DNA of 64,000 nucleotides from Symsagittifera roscoffensis (GCF_963678635.1 NC_087069.1:50239892-50303891), one strand, 5' to 3'. Counted from the first letter of the stretch, positions 33,614 to 44,509 are shown. Notes: generated from the letters alone by a model not told the origin. Program-made: numbers and translations.

Positions 33614-33960
33614 AGTAGACTTTGGAGTTTAAATGGCGGATGGGGAACCCCATGTATTAAAATACGTTAAACATTTCCGGTCCGCCATGCTATGTGTTAA
33701 CTTTGGGTCTTGAGTCTACAATCTATTAGTACAGTGATTAGAGTACGTTTTTAGTGTGATGGTAAGAGAATGGTAAGAAGACCGATTTTTTTGAATTATG
33801 TGTAGATATGTATAGTCTTTCCGCAAAAACTTCGGCGCGCGTTATCTAATTGGAAAATATCAATGTTGTATTGCATGTTGATTGTAAGATGAATGTATCA
33901 TTTTATGTTTTTTGGATCATGGTAAGTCAATGATAAGAGGTTTTTGGCAAAGTTGCCTTT
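33614..33960 (+). repeat. Left terminal inverted repeat of copy B
   Basis: In order, ACATTTCCGGTCCGCCATGC, GAGTCTACAAT, GTGTGATGGTAAGAGAA, GCGCGTTAT and TGTTTTTTGGATCA all reappear at matching spacing on the minus strand of 44,821-44,510. Confidence 0.85.
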
Positions 33961-34109
33961 CTTATCAAAAAAATTAAAAATTGTTCCAAAAGCTTTCAAA
34001 ACATAATAATATTTTGTTTAATTTGAGCTAAGACTTCTTTTAAATAACAGTTTTACTACTTCTGCTCTTTCTATCTAAAAGCTTATGAAGTTTTGGGGGA
34101 AAATATAAG

Positions 34110-35220
34110 TTCAATGATTTTGTACGAAATCCATCAAATTGAACTTTTTGTATACAAATAACTAAGCAGCAACCATGTCATTTATAGTTCTGAATCCTCT
34201 GTTTGTAGATGTGAAGTTGACTGCTTCATCAAGTACTCTCCCGTTTTGGCCATGGGACCTTCTCCAGAATCTTCTATAACCCGTTTAATTAATCCTTTTT
34301 TACTGATTTTGAATTCGTCTGAATTGTTGTTATTGCAGCTATATGCTTTGCTACATAGCATTCATGCACATCAAAAGTCCTCATCGAAAAACTCCGGCTC
34401 CAGCTAGGCAAAGAAGTATGAGAGTTGCAATCTTTGTGTCCTTTCATGTTCAAGACCATTGCGCGGAAAAGACATAAACTATCTTTGTCTGTTTCCTTCC
34501 CTGTGTTAGATAAAACACCGTTCACTTGCGTATGTCGTAATAAAAATTCAGGTAAGACAGAGTGCGGACATCCCATAGGGATGTTTTTAGGCAAAACATG
34601 CAAAAATTGCCACATTTGTGATCAACTTGATTTTCTACATTATGTTTTGACCTTTTTGGGTACTTTGCTACACAATATCAAATTTTTCTACTTTTCCTTG
34701 AGTTTTTATCAAGTCTGCTTCAGTACGCGGCAAATGAGATTTTTCAATAATACAACTGTTCTCATTGGCGTAGAACTATCGTTACTAACCAGTGTCAATT
34801 TTTCGAAAACGAACACCAGAGCAATGATGTTTTTGGCCGCAAAATCCAGCTTGTTGAAGACTTCTTCTTGTTTCCCCTTAAAATTTTAGTGTGTAATTTA
34901 GACATTGGAAGTTAAGTACCTTTTGTATCCCGTTTTCCTTCTCCGTATCCGCCAGAAAATGTTGACAAGCAGTACGTTCCTCCATCAATTTTTCACCTTC
35001 TTCGCCTTCTCCCTCCAAGATTTTGTCCAGGTCAGCTCCAGTATCATTAGATTTCCGTTGCTTAGCTCCATATTCTTTTTTTCAACGTTGTTGGAGAGAG
35101 TAGTAACATGGAAACTCTTATCCAAAAGAAGAACAAACCACCGACTGTTTCAAACTTGATTGAGCAAACTATTTCGCAACTTGATAATCATCTCTTTTTT
35201 CTTCTTGGAATTTATGCTCA
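34110..35220 (-). pseudogene. Maverick protein-primed DNA polymerase B, N-terminal remnant (copy B)
   Basis: Read leftward, about 35,160-35,080 shows SVVCSSFG, a stop, then EFPCYYSLQQR, the counterpart of the copy A zinc finger with one Cys lost. It is followed by AKQRKSNDTGADLDKI and an acidic EGEGEEGEK stretch (to about 34,990). The frame 34,615-34,289 then contains DKDSLCLFRAMVLNMKGH. Sequence matching copy C continues to 34,110, and the left TIR begins only about 150 bp further on. The exonuclease and polymerase domains, about 1,000 codons in typical Mavericks, are therefore absent. This copy could not have replicated without help. Identification is by orientation, fingers and synteny. 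Confidence 0.5.
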
Positions 35221-35567
35221 TCTTTGTATTTACCTTTCTTTCAATGCCTCACAGCATCAGCTCTCCTATTTTCTTTACCACAGTACTCACGTTCGACTTT
35301 CAATTTCAATTAAGAGCCGGCATTATCCTATAAAATGGGAAAAAATTTAACTGGGACTTCGCAAATGTTCCAATTTAGGTATCAATTGATGAAAAAAGAA
35401 AATATTTACATTTCTAGTTTCGCGCAGTAACGAAGTGTAAACTTTGAAGTAAAAATCAATTAATGCTTCTGATTGGCAAACAAAAATAAAAAGAATTAAT
35501 CCAACAAAATAAGCATACTTATAACAGCAGTGAAGTCATCGCCTACGCAATTATGTTTTCTTGGTCA

Positions 35568-35692
35568 TGACGTCAGTTTTTCTTCACAAATGAAGTCAAC
35601 ACCTACGCAGAATTCATTTTATGGTAATGACGTCTTTCTTATTTTAGTGACGTCATCTCCCAAACAACTTTCTTCTTATGGTCATGACGTTA
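35568..35692. promoter_or_regulatory. Array of four TGACGTCA-like sites (copy B)
   Basis: Sites lie at 35,568 (TGACGTCA), 35,628 (TGACGTCT), 35,648 (TGACGTCA) and 35,685 (TGACGTTA), embedded in degenerate repeats of about 55-60 bp that also share CGCCTAC and TTCTTATGGTCA words. They sit about 350-500 bp upstream of the leftward polymerase start, as in copy A. Confidence 0.55.
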
Positions 35693-36021
35693 TCGCCTAC
35701 AAAACTTCCTTCAAAAATCAAAAGTTTTCCAGAAAGACCGTCAACCAATCAGAACCGGCAGTTTCTAGACATAATTTTGCTTGAAATTTAAACATGATAT
35801 ATATTGTTCTGCACGAAAAAAAAAGATCACTTTTGTGTGATTTCCTTACTGATGAAACAAATGTAGATTATTAATTTTTCAAAAAGTTCCGATAAAAAAC
35901 CTATTTAGGGAAACTAACTCAAACAAAGACTGTAATTTTGAACCGGTGTTTAGTATCAAAGCTTCAAACTTACTAAAAAGTTACACCTGACAAAAAATAT
36001 ATTTTATTTATTTCAGATAAT

Positions 36022-36240
36022 TTGAAATCAATCAAAAAATTAAATGAAACTATTTTAAAGAAATTTTTCTTCTCTACCCGATTCCCAAGTTGTGAAAACG
36101 CCCCAGCAAAATTCTCTGATCCTTCATTTCTGAAAAAAAAATTTCGAAATCCGAATTCTTGTCTGATTGGGTTTGGCATAAGGTTTCCAGAGAGTTGCTA
36201 TGAAAAACTCATCAACTACGGGCTTGTCTCTCAAATCTAA
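36022..36240 (+). CDS. Accessory ORF V (copy B)
   Basis: A 72-codon frame is syntenic with 1,106-1,318 of copy A. It has the same length class, the same start (MKSIKKL) and a matching C-terminal CYEKLINY. Just upstream is TTATTTCAG (36,008-36,016), a good 3' splice acceptor, so the frame may be a downstream exon; the non-ATG start fits this. Product unknown; basic, with no membrane segment. Confidence 0.35.
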   Translation: MKSIKKLNETILKKFFFSTRFPSCENAPAKFSDPSFLKKKFRNPNSCLIGFGIRFPESCYEKLINYGLVSQI

Positions 36241-36845
36241 ATAAAAATCAAAAAACTTGACTATCTCCTCAAAAATCAGCAATTTCTCATTGATTACAAT
36301 TAATATATTTTGAAAAATTGATGAGAAAATTTTTGTGAAGGCTGTTTTTATAAATATAATTTTTTGCTACTTCTATCGGAAATAATACTTATTCTTACAG
36401 CAATTTTTATGGGTTTTTTTTATGCAATTTCCTTTGTAACAATTCTTTACATCTTTGGAAGCTCAAAGTTCTCAAACGGTAAATTTTTCCTTTATTGGAC
36501 ACGCCGCCATAACATAATTGACCATTTTTTCCCTAAAATGGGACTTCATTTCTGATTGGATATGACTTTTTTTCAAAACTTCCCTAAAACGAAACTGAAA
36601 TTTGGTAGAATACGACTAGCATTCATATACAGAAAATCAACTCTGGTCGATCAAATCCGCACATTTGTTTTGAAGGCACCCCTCACTCTTAAGTTAATGG
36701 CATTTTATTTTCAACCTAACTACCGTCAACTAGCTCCTAACTCAGCTCTAAATCAGTCAAAAATCTTGTTTCTACTTATTACTCAGCACGATCTTCTCGT
36801 TTCAGAAAAACAACCTTACGTACTCGGTCAATTTTACCGGAACTG

Positions 36846-37142
36846 ATGGAAATCAAGGTGCTCGAGTCAGTCGCTGGGATTTTCTTGGCTCAAAAGAATG
36901 TCTCAATTCAAGTGTGTCACATAATCGAGATCCTGAGGAGAGACTTCAGTGAACATCACCAGATGCAGGTTCCTCTTACGGAGAGTCCGCTTGAAACGAT
37001 GACAAAGATGTCACAGATTGGAGATCAAATTTGTTTGGAATATCCCGAGATTCCTGACAAGTATATGGCCGAACTTGTGATTGATTTCCTTTTCTCCTTG
37101 GTGAGAAAAAAGACCTGTGGAGAACCCAATTACAATCACTGA
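36846..37142 (+). CDS. Accessory gene X (copy B), unknown function
   Basis: An ATG-started 98-codon frame. Motifs shared with copy C (12,460 minus) are CHIIEILRRDFSEHHQMQVP, LETMTKMSQI and an EYPEIPDKY region. The protein is acidic to neutral and helix-prone, with IDFLFSLVRKK near the end. DNA similarity to C continues past the stop (SERTTK in B against SEPRRPP in C), so the original gene was probably longer. It is missing from copy A. It lies upstream of gene W and downstream of ORF V, all rightward. No known domain is recognised; a host-derived or element-specific accessory role is equally possible. Confidence 0.5.
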   Translation: MEIKVLESVAGIFLAQKNVSIQVCHIIEILRRDFSEHHQMQVPLTESPLETMTKMSQIGDQICLEYPEIPDKYMAELVIDFLFSLVRKKTCGEPNYNH

Positions 37143-37319
37143 ACCAAGTGAGCGAACCACCAAGTGAGTAACCGACCATAGAGGCGAAACCAGCTTTGCG
37201 CTTTATTGATAACTTACAAGATTTTGATAACTCAGCTGCTCTACAGATTTTTGTTTCAAAAATTATTCAGTTGTCTTGTGCTTTGTAATTTATTTTTTTT
37301 CATCTATCATTTTTATTTT

Positions 37320-37690
37320 TAAGATCTTGGAGAAAAAGAAGGAGAAAGGATATCATGATAACGGAACAATATCATTTAAGATGCTGAAAACCTTAGACTC
37401 GTCACTATATTCTAATCCAATTCTAAGAAAAACTCAACCATGGAGCAGGAACTCGCAAATTGACACGCGTAGTACGTCATTGCAACATACAAGAAGCGGA
37501 GGGTGAGTGTCACAATCAAGAAATACAGTGTGAACAAAACATCCAACATTCAAATTCGACTTTCATTTCAAAAGAGAACGAAATCTTGAGGCAGTTTGCC
37601 TATGTCAACTATATTTTGAACAAACACAGAGAGCTCGCCCATATCTTGGGAGACTTTATATTTGTTGTGAGCTGCAATATTCAATAATTT
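37320..37690 (+). pseudogene. Accessory gene W (copy B)
   Basis: Homologous to 3,160-3,500. It contains MEQELAN at 37,440, then IATYKKRRVSVTIKKYSVN with one stop between, and NKHRELAHILGDFIF near 37,615-37,660. The last part is open in the frame 37,460-37,687. It is interrupted by at least one stop and one frameshift. Unknown product. Confidence 0.4.
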
Positions 37691-37944
37691 TGTTGATTGA
37701 CGTTAATATAGTCATGTAATTCAAACATTCATCTTCAATAATCATTTGTTAAAGTTTTCTTAAGCTGAGCACTATGAGTTGCAATATTGCTTTTTTTGTT
37801 ATAATGCTTCAAAATAGGTTGGGAAATTTCTATATCCTCTTACAGGAAAAGTCCTAAAAAATTTTGCTATCCGTTTTGGAGTCTAAAAATTTACCAAAAC
37901 TGTAAGACTTGGATACAGATTCTTAACACTTTCAATTTGAGTGA

Positions 37945-38420
37945 GCTTTGCATAATGGAAGACGTAAATCTCATGAAAAATCGTAGGAAAAAAAACTCGA
38001 AAAAACCAGCAAACATTTCAGTTGGAAAAAAGGGAGATTGATAAACCAATTCATTTTACTCGCTAGATTTTGTCTTATGTAGAAACAAAAAAACTTGTAT
38101 CATTATTGACGAATGCCTTGTAGAAAAAGACCGTTTAGAACGTAACTGAAATTCTCAGAGTTTTTGATTTGATTAAATAAGTTTTTTCATCGAACAAAAG
38201 GGGAGAAATTACTTTCTTTGTTCCGGTATTGTTTTCGGCCCCAAAATGAAAGAAATGAAGCAAAAAATTTTTGTGGTCTATTTTGATAGAGAAATTCCAT
38301 AATGGATAATTTTTTTGCATAATAGAACATCTTCAGACTTCATGCAATTCTACCTGATGCAGTTGGATCTGTGAAGTCTTTTAAGCATAAGGGACCCGGT
38401 TTTTGTTATATTTTGGCTAG
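37945..38420 (+). other. Conserved block (copy B)
   Basis: Counterpart of 3,765-4,300 and of inverted 9,609-10,160. No frame is open throughout. Confidence 0.4.
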
Positions 38421-38439
38421 GTTTCCTAGTTTTGGTTTT

Positions 38440-39080
38440 CCTGCGCAAGTGACTGGAAAGCTTTTCTGTTTGTATATTGAGTTTTTGTTTCAACAGTATA
38501 TGAATTGCTTGATTGTTAGTCACCTTAACCAATAACTTTAACAAAAATTAACATCATGATTAAGGTTTTATTGAAATTTGAGTGTTTTGAAAACAAAATA
38601 AAGAAAGAATTAAGAGTTTATAGAGAAATTGAGGGTTATTTTTTCTTTCTTCCAAAATCAAAGCGAGATCTCAATCTGCTTGGTGTCACGAAGCAATTTC
38701 GAGGCATCAGTTGGAGCAGTGTTTTCAAAAAAATACTGAGCATGAAAAACAGACAAAGTTTTTGCAAAGTCTATGACAAATGAAAACTCCGTCAAAATTT
38801 TTGGCAACATGTCCAAAAACTCATAACTTTCTTTTCAAATATGACGAAAATGATTGAAGGTGTATCAGCTACCCATTTTGACTGGCAGAAAAAAAGCCTT
38901 TGCATAGGGAAAAGGGACTCGATGTTTTTTTAATAAATTGTAATTAAACTAAAAAAATTTTGTATTATCGGGTTTTTGAAACTTTAATGTTAATAAATAT
39001 AAATTTTTTCACTCCAAAAATGAGATAGGTGATGAATGTGATAAGCAATTAAGTCTAGGAGATATTAAATTTATTTCTTG
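38440..39080 (+). repeat. Tandem duplication in copy B, unit 1
   Basis: It aligns with 39,090-39,720 and with the single copy at 4,300-4,960. Shared blocks are the TTGATTGTTAGTCA-type (38,510 / 39,153), TTTCTTCC tract (38,646 / 39,283), CAATCTGCTTGG / CAGTCTGCTTGG (38,672 / 39,310), TTGGAGCAGTG (38,711 / 39,348). An open frame of 75 codons (38,556-38,783) covers its first half. Confidence 0.6.
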
Positions 39081-39089
39081 TTTTCCTGG

Positions 39090-39720
39090 TCACGTGATTG
39101 GATTGTTCTTCTGTTTATAAGTTAAAAATTTTGCTTCATCAGTATATGCCTTGTTAGATTGTTAGTCATTTCAACCAACATTTTCAGCGAAAACGGTTAA
39201 CATCATAAGTCTAGTTCTTTTGGATGATGAGTGTGAAAACAAAACAGTGAAAGAGTTAGGAGTTTGGGTTATTCCTTTCTTCCTCCCAAAAGTTCAAAGC
39301 TACATCTCAGTCTGCTTGGTGTACGAAGATTCTTCATGAAATCAATTGGAGCAGTGGCCATGAAAAATATACCAAGCTTGAAAAAATATTGAAAAAATTA
39401 AAAGCTCCAGAAACGGAGTTTTTAGCAAAAGATTATGGAAAATGTAAAATACTGTCGGAAATTCTGGAAACATAGATTACAAACTTGGATAACTACACAT
39501 GCCAAAAGTTCAGAAGTTGAATTTCAAAGATGAAGAATGTAATTGGAGGTGTAGCAACTACCCATTTCGTCATGCAAATACTCTTCACTGTGCAGAAAGA
39601 ATAGCATTTGCATACGGAACATTGACTGGATGTTTTTTTTATAAATGTAAACAATCTAAAAACTTTGTATTATTGTGTTGTCGAAATTGAAATGTTAATA
39701 AATATCAATTTTTTCATTAT
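39090..39720 (+). repeat. Tandem duplication in copy B, unit 2
   Basis: This is the second unit. It continues directly into the ATPase region as in copy A, so unit 2 is the positional equivalent of 4,300-4,960 and unit 1 is the extra copy. Confidence 0.6.
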
Positions 39721-40640
39721 AAAGTTGAATTGGGCGATGAATGTGACAATCAATTAAATTTACGAAGTTTTGTTTTTGATGAGGCAAATCATGAACGAAA
39801 ATCATGGAAACTTTTTAGACGTACTTTTAATAGACCTCTTTTAGTTTTTCTGTGCCATTTTTTTGACAAAGATTTTAATTTAGCATGTGCAATTGTTCGA
39901 ATAATGTTATCCACTGTGAAGAAACAACAGTTTAGGTAGCAATTTTGTCAAGAGCAGTCGGTTATATTTTAACTTGTCCAAAGCTATGATTAAAATGATT
40001 TCAACCAACTAACGAGTTTTTGTTTCGCTAGTTTATCTGGAAAAACACATAGTTTTTTTAATTAGTTAAAAATTGATACTTTTCAACCAAAATTTGCCAT
40101 TATTTTCTAGTTTAATCAACATAATGAAACTCTTTTTGGACGAATGCAAAGAAAAACTGAAATTTAACAAGTAGTTCAGTTTGAACTGATTGAAAACGTT
40201 CAAAATATTGGAAAAAAAATACTCGTTATTTTTTGATGACTCCTGTGAAAAAATTTCAAATTCTAAGCAATTTGCAAAAATTTCTACCACTGGAAGACAC
40301 GGGGACCGAATACAATATATTTTAAGCATGACTTTTTCATCAAAAAAAATTGGAAGAGAAGTAGAATTACAGAATACAGACATAGTCTTGTTCAAGTCAC
40401 GAGAGATGTTTTACAAACCGAAACAATTAGCCATTAATTAGGTCTCGGATCTCAATTAAAAGATTGGTATCAATATTCAACATCTTTTCCTTATGGTCAT
40501 TTAACCATTTATTTAACTTCAAAACCAGTTGACTCGATAAGATGTTGCACAAACAACAACTCAGTTCCACCAAGTTTTCTTTACCAGCAGAAGCAGAAAC
40601 AAAGTTTTTAAACGATGAGCATACAAAAGGTCTCTATACT
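39721..40640 (+). pseudogene. Maverick FtsK/HerA-type packaging ATPase, C-terminal part (copy B)
   Basis: The best frame, 40,190-40,441 (83 codons), reads SLFFDDSCEKI (Walker B: hydrophobics then DD), then TTGRHGDRIQY, SSKKIGREVELQNTDIVLF and a stop. The next frame continues GSQLKDWYQYS and SFPYGHLTIYL to about 40,520. The upstream frame 39,730-39,939 shares DECD and KKQQF landmarks with copy A (4,970-5,155), so the gene or its neighbour begins earlier. No P-loop (GxxGxGKS/T) is visible, so only the C-terminal half of the motor domain is recognisable. It is less interrupted than copy A. Confidence 0.7.
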
Positions 40641-40679
40641 CCCAATAATTCACTTTTTTCAAAATATCGAATGAGTTGA

Positions 40680-40860
40680 TGCTCCATTCTTCAAAAAGTT
40701 TCATTCAGTTCCACAGCAAATTTGCTACGAGGCGAGCTGAAATATCTCAGAAAAAGAAGACGTAGTAAGATGTCAAAGAGAAATATCAGAACTTCACTAC
40801 TTATCAAAGGAACTTTTTAAACTCTCCTTAAGGCTTACAACTCTTATTCCTTATCACTCC
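40680..40860 (+). pseudogene. Short basic ORF after the ATPase (copy B), frameshifted
   Basis: The DNA matches copy A 5,623-5,811 (TTCATTCAGTTCCACAGCAA, GCTACGAGGCGAGCT), but a deletion removes about 18 bp and indels break the frame. The segment 40,861-41,237 holds only weakly conserved intergenic sequence. Confidence 0.45.
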
Positions 40861-41237
40861 TTTTGTCATCAAAAGATTTACATAATTGGGCAGTTTGTTT
40901 TAAGTGCTGACTCAGTTTATTAACACAAAGTATGTTTTGGAAAAAAATAAATAAAAAAGCAGGAAAAAAAGATTTTTTCAAGTAATTTTGATTTAATTTA
41001 CAAGGTTGCAAATTCGAGGTTGAAAACGAGTAACAAAAAGCATCTTTTTCATATATTTTGGACCCTCTTAGATTGGAAATAATTCAGTCAGAAAACGTCG
41101 TATTAGGTCATCGAGTCACAAAATAATCTCCTGTAGACTTTGTGTGTGCACTAAAACAAAAAATACCGAATTTCCAGAGCTTTACTTTACCATTTCGGAA
41201 GCAACTCAATTTTCACCCGAACTTGTTATCAACCTGA

Positions 41238-41387
41238 ATGGCAAAACCAAAGACACAAAAACTTAGATCTTTTTCAAAGTTTGAAAGTATAACTTTGAAG
41301 AAATTTTATTCTAGGGGTAGAGCGGCTTACACAATAAAGATCTCGGCAAAAAAAAAACTCTGGGAAAAATCCATGACAAAGAGCTGA
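41238..41387 (+). pseudogene. Integrase remnant: N-terminus joined to C-terminal tail (copy B)
   Basis: An ATG-started 49-codon frame begins like the copy A integrase (SFSKFESITLKKFYSRGRAA). At about 41,330 it jumps directly to sequence matching A near 7,085 (AAAGATCTCG[AG]CAAA, then ACTCTGGGA). About 750 bp, covering the whole catalytic core, has been removed. The junction is clean and the frame stays open through it, ending after KSMTKS. No integrase activity is possible. The short open frame is probably fortuitous. Confidence 0.75.
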
Positions 41388-41539
41388 GAAAAAACTCAGA
41401 TTAAAGATCAGTTTTTTTTCTAAAATTTTTTTTTGATCAGTTGTTGTCGATTTTTTTTACTATAAAGCTAGATTCTAAGGTTTTTCTTATATTTTACCCG
41501 ATTTATACTTTTAATTGTTTTTTAGGTTTTGTAACCGAA

Positions 41540-42130
41540 TAAAAACATGTTAAAAGAGATTTGGAGGTTGCTTTTTCAGCAAAATCAAACCCTTCTATGT
41601 ATCAAAATGTTACTGCGAGAAACTTTATGTTCATAGATGGCAGAGAAAATTCTGAGGAGAAAAGAAAAATTGAACCGATGCATATTAAATCAGGATTGTA
41701 TCCAAGTTTCTTTGAAACAGTTGAAGTCCTAAAGAACAAAAATCGACAGCCTCTAGGTGCTCAAGCATTTGAATATAACGATAAATATGTACCAGTCGGT
41801 CGATAAACTTACACAAAAGATAGCCTGAGTATTTATCAGTGTTCATTTTCCTGAGGATCAATCAGTGTTTATTATTCAAGGTTCGAGTTTGAGTCATTTT
41901 TGTTTGTGACTTAGAACAAAATCATAAAGGGTTATAATAAGGGGAAAAGGGCCGCATTATGTTCGGTGTTTATACAATATCATAAAATGCCATTTTTGAT
42001 AAAATTTTGTGATGTTAAAGAATATAAAATAGTCAGTGGTACAAAAAATTTCTTTATTGCCTTGTAGTCCATTCATCTCTCAAGTAAAACAGGAGATACA
42101 ACTTCTTCAGGACAGTACATGAATTATAGA
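41540..42130 (+). pseudogene. Major-capsid-type protein C-terminal fragment (copy B)
   Basis: The open frame 41,561-41,806 holds PSMYQNVTARN, HIKSGLYPSFF and GAQAFEYNDKY, matching A 7,340-7,560. After a stop, PEDQSVFIIQGSSLSHF follows (about 41,850), then a degraded tail to about 42,120. Further on (42,140-42,195) a 20-25 bp CGTAGATCGAAACC unit is repeated. The large N-terminal half is missing, as in copy A, so the loss probably preceded the split of the copies. It is also possible that this gene is naturally short. Confidence 0.65.
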
Positions 42131-42450
42131 TCCTCTACAAACTTACGAAGCCCGTAGATCGAAACCCGTAGATCGAAAGTAGATCGAAACCCGTAGCTCT
42201 CACAAAGACCTTTTTGACAATAAAAATAAGTGTAAACCAAGGTAGTCACTTTCGGTACAGAGTTTTTACAAATTTTTGTTGGAGAATTTTGATAAAGTCC
42301 CAGTTTTAGGAACAATTATGTCAATGTGCACGCACGAAAATATACCCAGTACTTCTCTAGCTGAAAGCAGTATTGAGTTTTTGAAATTGCAATAGATCGT
42401 AATCTCTATTTGGATATCTTACTCTAGAGCTTCCAATATTCGCGGGACAG

Positions 42451-43500
42451 TTGTTTTATGCCTTCAAGAGAGAAAAAGCAGAACGGAAAGCAGACTCCGA
42501 GAATGGTTCAGATAGGGAACCACAACCATACTTAACTTATGTAAGAATTATTCTACATTCTCTCTTCGCCAAGTGTGAAGTTTATTCTAGCAAACCAATG
42601 GTTTACATCGCCAATGGATTATATCCTCATAAGGCACAAACATCGAATGAATTCAGCTCGTCAGCAGTGAGTAATAAAGAATACTTGCTCGTCACGGATA
42701 CCTTTTTTTAAATGAATCTCCTGATACAATTGATCTGCATCCGTCGACTGATAGAGCAAATTCCATTTTTTAATTTTTTCGGAGACTAGCCAGTGACTTG
42801 CTTACTTGCAAAAAATTGGTGCTACCAAATACCTAACTAATTCGAGCTAGATCTAATTTTTTATCGTGCTATCTTATGATCCAAATGTGAGTCTGAAAAC
42901 TGCTGATTGATTGCTATTCGCTAGAAAAATTTTATTTGCCGAACCTAAACTTTAATACTTGCAATGTACTCTGAGAAGGTTACCTGCTCAATACAATTAC
43001 ATGGAAACTATAGCAAGATCTTTTGTCATTCCATATCATCAAAACCAATTCATACAAGAAAATATATTCAGAAACGCTCTAACAAGAAGAACAGTTGTTG
43101 CAATGAAAACAAGTTCAGATGTAGTGAGATCTCTCATGAAAATTCTTGTAAACTCAAAAATCAACATTTTCATTTTGGAGAGCTTACAATTTTTCGGGTT
43201 GGAAGAGCAATGGTTTCATTAAAGACAACTTCTCCTTGTCACCTTTATGTTAAGACAACAAAAGCAATGCAGTTTAACGAAAATTTCCCAGCTCTACCTA
43301 TAGCGAATATTTTCGAATTAACTGTATTCTTGTTTGAAATGACTTCACAACAGGATGCAGCTGAAAGGTCGCATTAGCAAGAATTAGTTGAGAACGCTTG
43401 AGAATAGAAATGTGTTTCCAGTTTCCGTTGAAGCAACTAACCGAAGTGATAGTTTGGGAAGAAAACTATCAAATGTTCATATTGAGAAATTCTGAATAGT
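42451..43500 (+). pseudogene. Maverick minor-capsid (penton-type) protein (copy B)
   Basis: The frame 42,451-42,711 contains ILHSLFAKCEVYSSKPMVY and ANGLYPHKAQTSNEF, typical of the N-terminal half of the Maverick minor capsid (related to the transposon-derived C. elegans protein F54H12.2). A second frame (42,959-43,222) has HQNQFIQENIFRNALTRR and VVAMKTSS. The frame 42,964-43,377 has FHFGELTIFRVGRAMVSL, CHLYVKTTKAMQFNENFPAL and TSQQDAAE. The end (about 43,440-43,495) reads EVIVWEENYQMFI in a further frame. About 240 bp between the first two parts are degraded. The order and spacing fit one gene of roughly 350-400 codons with three or more frameshifts. It is absent from copies A and C. Confidence 0.7.
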
Positions 43501-43532
43501 TGCTAAATGATTAATTTATTGATTATTCAGGT

Positions 43533-43715
43533 TTGTATAAAAATGTTGTAATTTTTTTAGGACTTTTCATTTTTCTTGTCCTTGTACTATCTTTTTTGTT
43601 TTTCTTCAGAGCTAAATTTCCAGAAAAAGTAGACAATGAAGGCTGCTATATTGAAAACCCGAGAATTTTTTTCGGACTACATCGTAAAACAGTAATCAGT
43701 AACATTTGTACATAA
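43533..43715 (+). CDS. Small single-pass membrane protein (copy B)
   Basis: A 60-codon frame (TTG start; an in-frame exon or a slightly different start is possible) has a strong hydrophobic segment VVIFLGLFIFLVLVLSFLFF (residues about 5-25), then FRAKFPEKVDNEGCYIENP. Copy C keeps the hydrophobic stretch and a P-E-x-V-D motif at 12,740-12,800. It lies between minor capsid and protease genes in both. The 3' half aligns with C only at DNA level. Function unknown; a virion or host-membrane role is a guess. Confidence 0.45.
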   Translation: MYKNVVIFLGLFIFLVLVLSFLFFFRAKFPEKVDNEGCYIENPRIFFGLHRKTVISNICT

Positions 43716-43916
43716 AAGAAAAAGACTTGTGTATGGAACTTTGTTGATACAATACTTAAATGCGTATAAACTTTGATCTGACTTTTGTATCCTTAGTTTC
43801 ACTATCAAACTATTGATTTTATTTTTTTTAGATGTAACTCAGTCACCTAATGCAAAGACTGTTAATTCTTACTTTTAAAATTTATCAAAAAAGTTCCTGA
43901 GCTCAGTTTCGAGTGC

Positions 43917-44150
43917 ATGCGATCTTATCCCTCTGATAAAGTACATCAACTAACAAAATACACTTTTGCAATCATCAACTCAGCTCCAAACAATGATAGA
44001 GAAGAACACTGGATCAAGATAGCTCGACATAACAAATCATACTACTCTACTAAATCTTTGGATCGAAAAAGAACGACGTTTTCTTTTCTAACAAAAAAAT
44101 ATCATCGAATATTTCCAAGAAAACTGACATTTTATGTCAATTTTATTTAA
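43917..44150 (+). pseudogene. Adenain-like cysteine protease remnant (copy B)
   Basis: An ATG-led 77-codon frame reads SDKVHQLTKYTFAIINSAPN, then DREEHWIKIARHNKSYYSTK and SLDRKRTTFSFLTKKY. The INSAP...EHW pattern, with the active-site His before Trp, and a D/SL segment about 20 residues later are the hallmark of adenovirus-type maturation proteases in Mavericks. The distal QxDNCGFY-like region with the catalytic Cys is deleted: the frame passes from FPRKL straight to TFYVNFI, whereas copy C retains a DNFCRF segment. It is therefore inactive. It sits just inside the right end, the usual place. Confidence 0.65.
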
Positions 44151-44509
44151 AATTTCTTTCTTTTAAAATCTACCAGAGAGACTTGAATAATATTCATGAT
44201 TTGCAAAATTTTAAAATTTTTAGTTAAATATATGTAAAGGTGTAGTTTTTCTTTAGTGATATTAAATAATTGCACTGCATTTAATATACGATGTAGTGAT
44301 TTATCAATTTTCTTTGTAATTTTCTCCCTAGGAACCTAATTTTTTTGAAACCTCAGAGGGTTTCATCAATCTTTAGGCTAGAGAGTACTGCGTTAATCAG
44401 TAAAATCATCAACTAAATTATTTAATAGGCAAACTAAATCAAAATTCGTCGAAATTTGAAGTTTTTTGAAAAGCAATTCATTTTTTGCGACAAAAATCTC
44501 AATTTTGTC
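44151..44509. other. Sequence between the protease and right TIR of copy B
   Basis: 44,150-44,330 matches the inner part of copy C's right end (ATCTACCAGAGAGACTTGAA). No ORF. Confidence 0.5.

Noticed and set aside
34425-34889. 154-codon plus-strand ORF
   Set aside because: It lies opposite the leftward polymerase-type frame, and its counterpart in the other copies is not open; treated as a shadow.
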